Shown piece after piece: positions 61,897 to 64,000 of a stretch of DNA of 64,000 nucleotides. Numbering within the stretch: position 1 is the first letter of the stretch; each line of letters starts with the position of its first letter. The stretch is from Salvelinus alpinus (taxonomy: Eukaryota; Chordata; Actinopteri; Salmoniformes; Salmonidae): contig NC_092115.1 in assembly GCF_045679555.1 (NCBI RefSeq), positions 33,049,596-33,113,595 on the forward strand, in the 5' to 3' direction. Position numbers and translations under genes: made by a program. The notes under the pieces are model-generated. The model was not told the DNA's origin and searched no databases. It worked only from the letters and a program-made list of their open reading frames with translations.

Positions 61897-63427
61897 GTCC
61901 TTTTTATTTTATTTTATTTTTTATTTCACCTTTATTTAACCAGGTAGGCTAGTTGAGAACAAGTTCTCATTTGCAACTGCGACCTGGCCAAGATAAAGCA
62001 TAGCAGTGTGAACAGACAACACAGAGTTACACATGGAGTAAACAATAAACAAGTCAATAACATGGTAGAAAAAAAGAGAATCTATATACAATGTGTGCAA
62101 AAGGCATGAGGTAGGCAATAAATCGAATAATTACAATTTAGCAGATTAACACTGGAGTGATAAATCATCAGATGATCATGTGCAAGAAGAGATACTGGTG
62201 TGCAAAAGAGCAGAAAAGTAAATAAATAAAAGCAGTATGGGGGGTGAGGTAGGTAAATTGGGTGGGTAGTTTACAGATGGACTATGTACAGCTGCAGCGA
62301 TCGGTTAGCTGCTCGGATAGCAGATTTTTAAAGTTGTTGAGGGAGATAAAAGTCTCCAACTTCAGAGATTTTTGCAATTCGTTCCAGTCGCAGGCAGCAG
62401 AGAACTGGAAGGAAAGGCGTCCAAATGAGGTTTTGGCTTTAGGGATGATCAGTGAGATACACCTGCTGGAGCGCGTGTTGCGGGTGGGTGTAGCCATCGT
62501 GACCAGTGAACTGAGATAAGGCGGCACTTTACCTAGCATAGCCTTGTAGATGACCTGGAGCCAGTGGGTCTGACGACGAACATGTAGCGAGGGCCAGCCG
62601 ACTAGGGCATACAGGTCGCAGTGGTGGGTCGTATAAGGTGCTTTAGTAACAAAACGAATGGCACTGTGATAAACTGCATCCAGTTTGCTGAGTAGAGTAT
62701 TGGAAGCTATTTTGTAGATGACATCGCCGAAGTCGAGGATCGGTAGGATAGTCAGTTTTACTAGGGTAAGTTTGGCGGCGTGAGTGAAGGAGGCTTTGTT
62801 GCGGAATAGAAAGCCGATTCTTGCTTTGATTTTGGATTGGAGATGTTTGATATGAGTCTGGAAGGAGAGTTTGCAGTCTAGCCAGACACCTAGGTACTTA
62901 TAGATGTCCACATATTCTAGGTCGGAACCGTCCAGGGTGGTGATGCTAGTCGGGCGTGCGGGTGCAGGCAGCGAACGGTTGAAAAGCATGCATTTGGTTT
63001 TACTAGCGTTTAAGAGCAGTTGGAGGCCACGGAAGGAGTGTTGTATGGCATTGAAGCTCGTTTGGAGGTTAGATAGCACAGTGTCCAAGGAAGGGCCGGA
63101 AGTATATAGAATGGTGTCGTCTGCGTAGAGGTGGATCAGGGAATCGCCCGCAGCAAGAGCAACATCATTGATGTATACAGAGAAAAGAGTCGGCCCGAGA
63201 ATTGAACCCTGTGGTACCCCCATAGAGACTGCCAGAGGACCGGACAACATGCCCTCCGATTTGACACACTGAACTCTGTCTGCAAAGTAGTTGGTGAACC
63301 AGGCAAGGCAGTCATTAGAAAAACCGAGGCTACTGAGTCTGCCGATAAGAATATGGTGATTGACAGAGTCGAAAGCCTTGGCCAGGTCGATGAAGACGGC
63401 TGCACAGTAATGTCTTTTATCGATGGC
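61897..63427 (-). mobile_element. RSg-like LINE, copy 2, 5'-truncated
   Basis: Minus-strand copy in the sntg1 intron after the exon at 61712. The 3' end at 61897-61990 has the same CTGGTTAAATAAAGGTGAAA tail as copy 1. The 5' end stops abruptly at 63427 in the RT domain. The coding part is open throughout. Confidence 0.9.
62282..63427 (-). CDS. Reverse transcriptase C-terminal two thirds, open frame (partial LINE ORF)
   Basis: An open frame of about 381 codons from the truncation point to the stop at 62284-62282. RT motifs in order: CAAVFIDLAKAFDSVN, GVPQGSILGPTLFSVYIND (about 63215) and HLYADDTILYTS (catalytic YADD, about 63120). Next come CMLFNRSLPAPARPTS, KYLGVWLDCKLSFQTHIKHL, ILPILDFGDVIYK and a C-terminal stretch LTDRCSCT. 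The endonuclease and first RT motifs are absent, so it is not a working element, but the lack of stops suggests a recent insertion. Confidence 0.85.
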   Translation of the reverse strand, partial: AIDKRHYCAAVFIDLAKAFDSVNHHILIGRLSSLGFSNDCLAWFTNYFADRVQCVKSEGMLSGPLAVSMGVPQGSILGPTLFSVYINDVALAAGDSLIHLYADDTILYTSGPSLDTVLSNLQTSFNAIQHSFRGLQLLLNASKTKCMLFNRSLPAPARPTSITTLDGSDLEYVDIYKYLGVWLDCKLSFQTHIKHLQSKIKARIGFLFRNKASFTHAAKLTLVKLTILPILDFGDVIYKIASNTLLSKLDAVYHSAIRFVTKAPYTTHHCDLYALVGWPSLHVRRQTHWLQVIYKAMLGKVPPYLSSLVTMATPTRNTRSSRCISLIIPKAKTSFGRLSFQFSAACDWNELQKSLKLETFISLNNFKNLLSEQLTDRCSCT

Positions 63428-64000
63428 GTTTCATTTTAATGGAAAGAGTTGTGACATAGAATGTGTGGATATTGCACAATTTCTACGCACATTGCGTCTT
63501 TGCAAGGCTAGAGTTGATCAATTTCTTGACCACTGGTTTCGCTTTCATATGACAGTGCAAAACAGTAAAACTCAAAATGCTGCTATTGGAAGCAGTTATA
63601 CTTTTTTGAAACCCTGGCAGGTATCATTGAATTTTTCTGCAATGCTCTTTCACGAGTGCATTTGTTATGCACAGCAGCATGTCTCGGCTGGGACGAGGGA
63701 GTTGACACTTGATTTTGAAATCCTCACAGCAGCAACAGCAGCTCCGCTTATTCATTTCTCACTCAGCCAGGTTCGTCGTCACATACTGAGTGAGCTGGTC
63801 ATTCGTGCCGTGCACATAACTGGTTATTTCTATATGTACTGTCAACTATGTCCCTCCACCCATAACACATTGAATTACACATGTGAAACAGCATTTCTCA
63901 ACATGTGAAACAGATTTTCTGAAATACTAAAATGCATGGTGATTGAATTCCAGCCAATGTCTGTCACATCCCCTTAAGTGTATCACTGGATTTCTAATCT
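63428..64000 (+). other. sntg1 intron, end of window
   Basis: An open frame of 161 codons (63423-63908) begins in the LINE junction. It has no recognised motif and no splice or conservation support, so it is not called a gene. Confidence 0.35.

Noticed and set aside
63423-63908. 161-codon plus-strand open frame at the window end
   Set aside because: Starts inside the LINE junction, no recognised motif, and lies in an sntg1 intron.

Overview
The window is nuclear DNA of a bony fish, almost certainly a salmonid (trout, salmon, char or whitefish). It has spliced vertebrate genes and long (CA)n and (CT)n microsatellites. It is packed with repeats typical of salmonids: several Tc1 families with TA-flanked ends, HpaI-type and other tRNA-derived SINEs, RSg-like LINEs, hAT-like and other MITEs, and LTR elements. 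The genus cannot be fixed from the sequence alone.

Two host genes are present, arranged head to head. On the minus strand at about 1.37-4.0 kb lies a complete snai2 (slug) gene: three coding exons, 260 residues, an N-terminal SNAG motif and five C2H2 fingers. On the plus strand from 36.9 kb to beyond 61.8 kb lies sntg1 (gamma-1-syntrophin). I placed thirteen coding exons of sntg1 with consistent splice phases, giving 346 residues that cover the start, the split first PH domain, the PDZ domain and part of the second PH region. The 3' end is outside the window. A possible 5' untranslated exon ends at 6889, which would make 6.9-36.9 kb the first sntg1 intron. snai2 and sntg1 are also neighbours in human 8q11, so this is conserved synteny.

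Region by region. 0-4.3 kb: a small MITE, then snai2. 4.3-7.5 kb: intergenic sequence and a candidate sntg1 promoter. 7.6-9.2 kb: a 1.6 kb Tc1 copy with a broken transposase. 9.5-16.1 kb: SINEs, a 5'-truncated LINE and the left arm of an inverted duplication that carries an antisense copy of an sntg1 exon. 16-29 kb: microsatellites, MITEs, a second Tc1 and degenerate repeats. 29.6-33.3 kb: a young 3.24 kb LTR element with a perfect 5-bp target duplication, encoding only a long proline-rich repeat protein. 34-35.5 kb: a LINE fragment with an internal 51-bp tandem repeat. 37.5-44 kb: an endonuclease-bearing LINE lying between (GA)n tracts, interrupted by a MITE, a Tc1 and another LINE. 45.2-61.8 kb: sntg1 exons with a (CA)n, a 13-bp VNTR, the right arm of the inverted duplication, a hAT-like element with a perfect 8-bp duplication, a truncated Tc1 and a degraded Ty3/gypsy element in which integrase follows the protease-like region. 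61.9-63.4 kb: a second RSg-like LINE with an open reverse-transcriptase frame.

The host genes are a developmental transcription repressor (Snai2, epithelial-mesenchymal transition and neural crest) and a membrane-scaffold adaptor (Sntg1, dystrophin complex, mainly neuronal). No functional link between them is implied beyond conserved linkage. No unknown multi-gene system is visible. The most unusual structures are the exon-bearing inverted duplication, the LINE lying between (GA)n tracts, the PR-INT ordered gypsy element with its nested insertions, the TIR-bounded tRNA-like repeat flanked by TAT, and the proline-rich LTR element.
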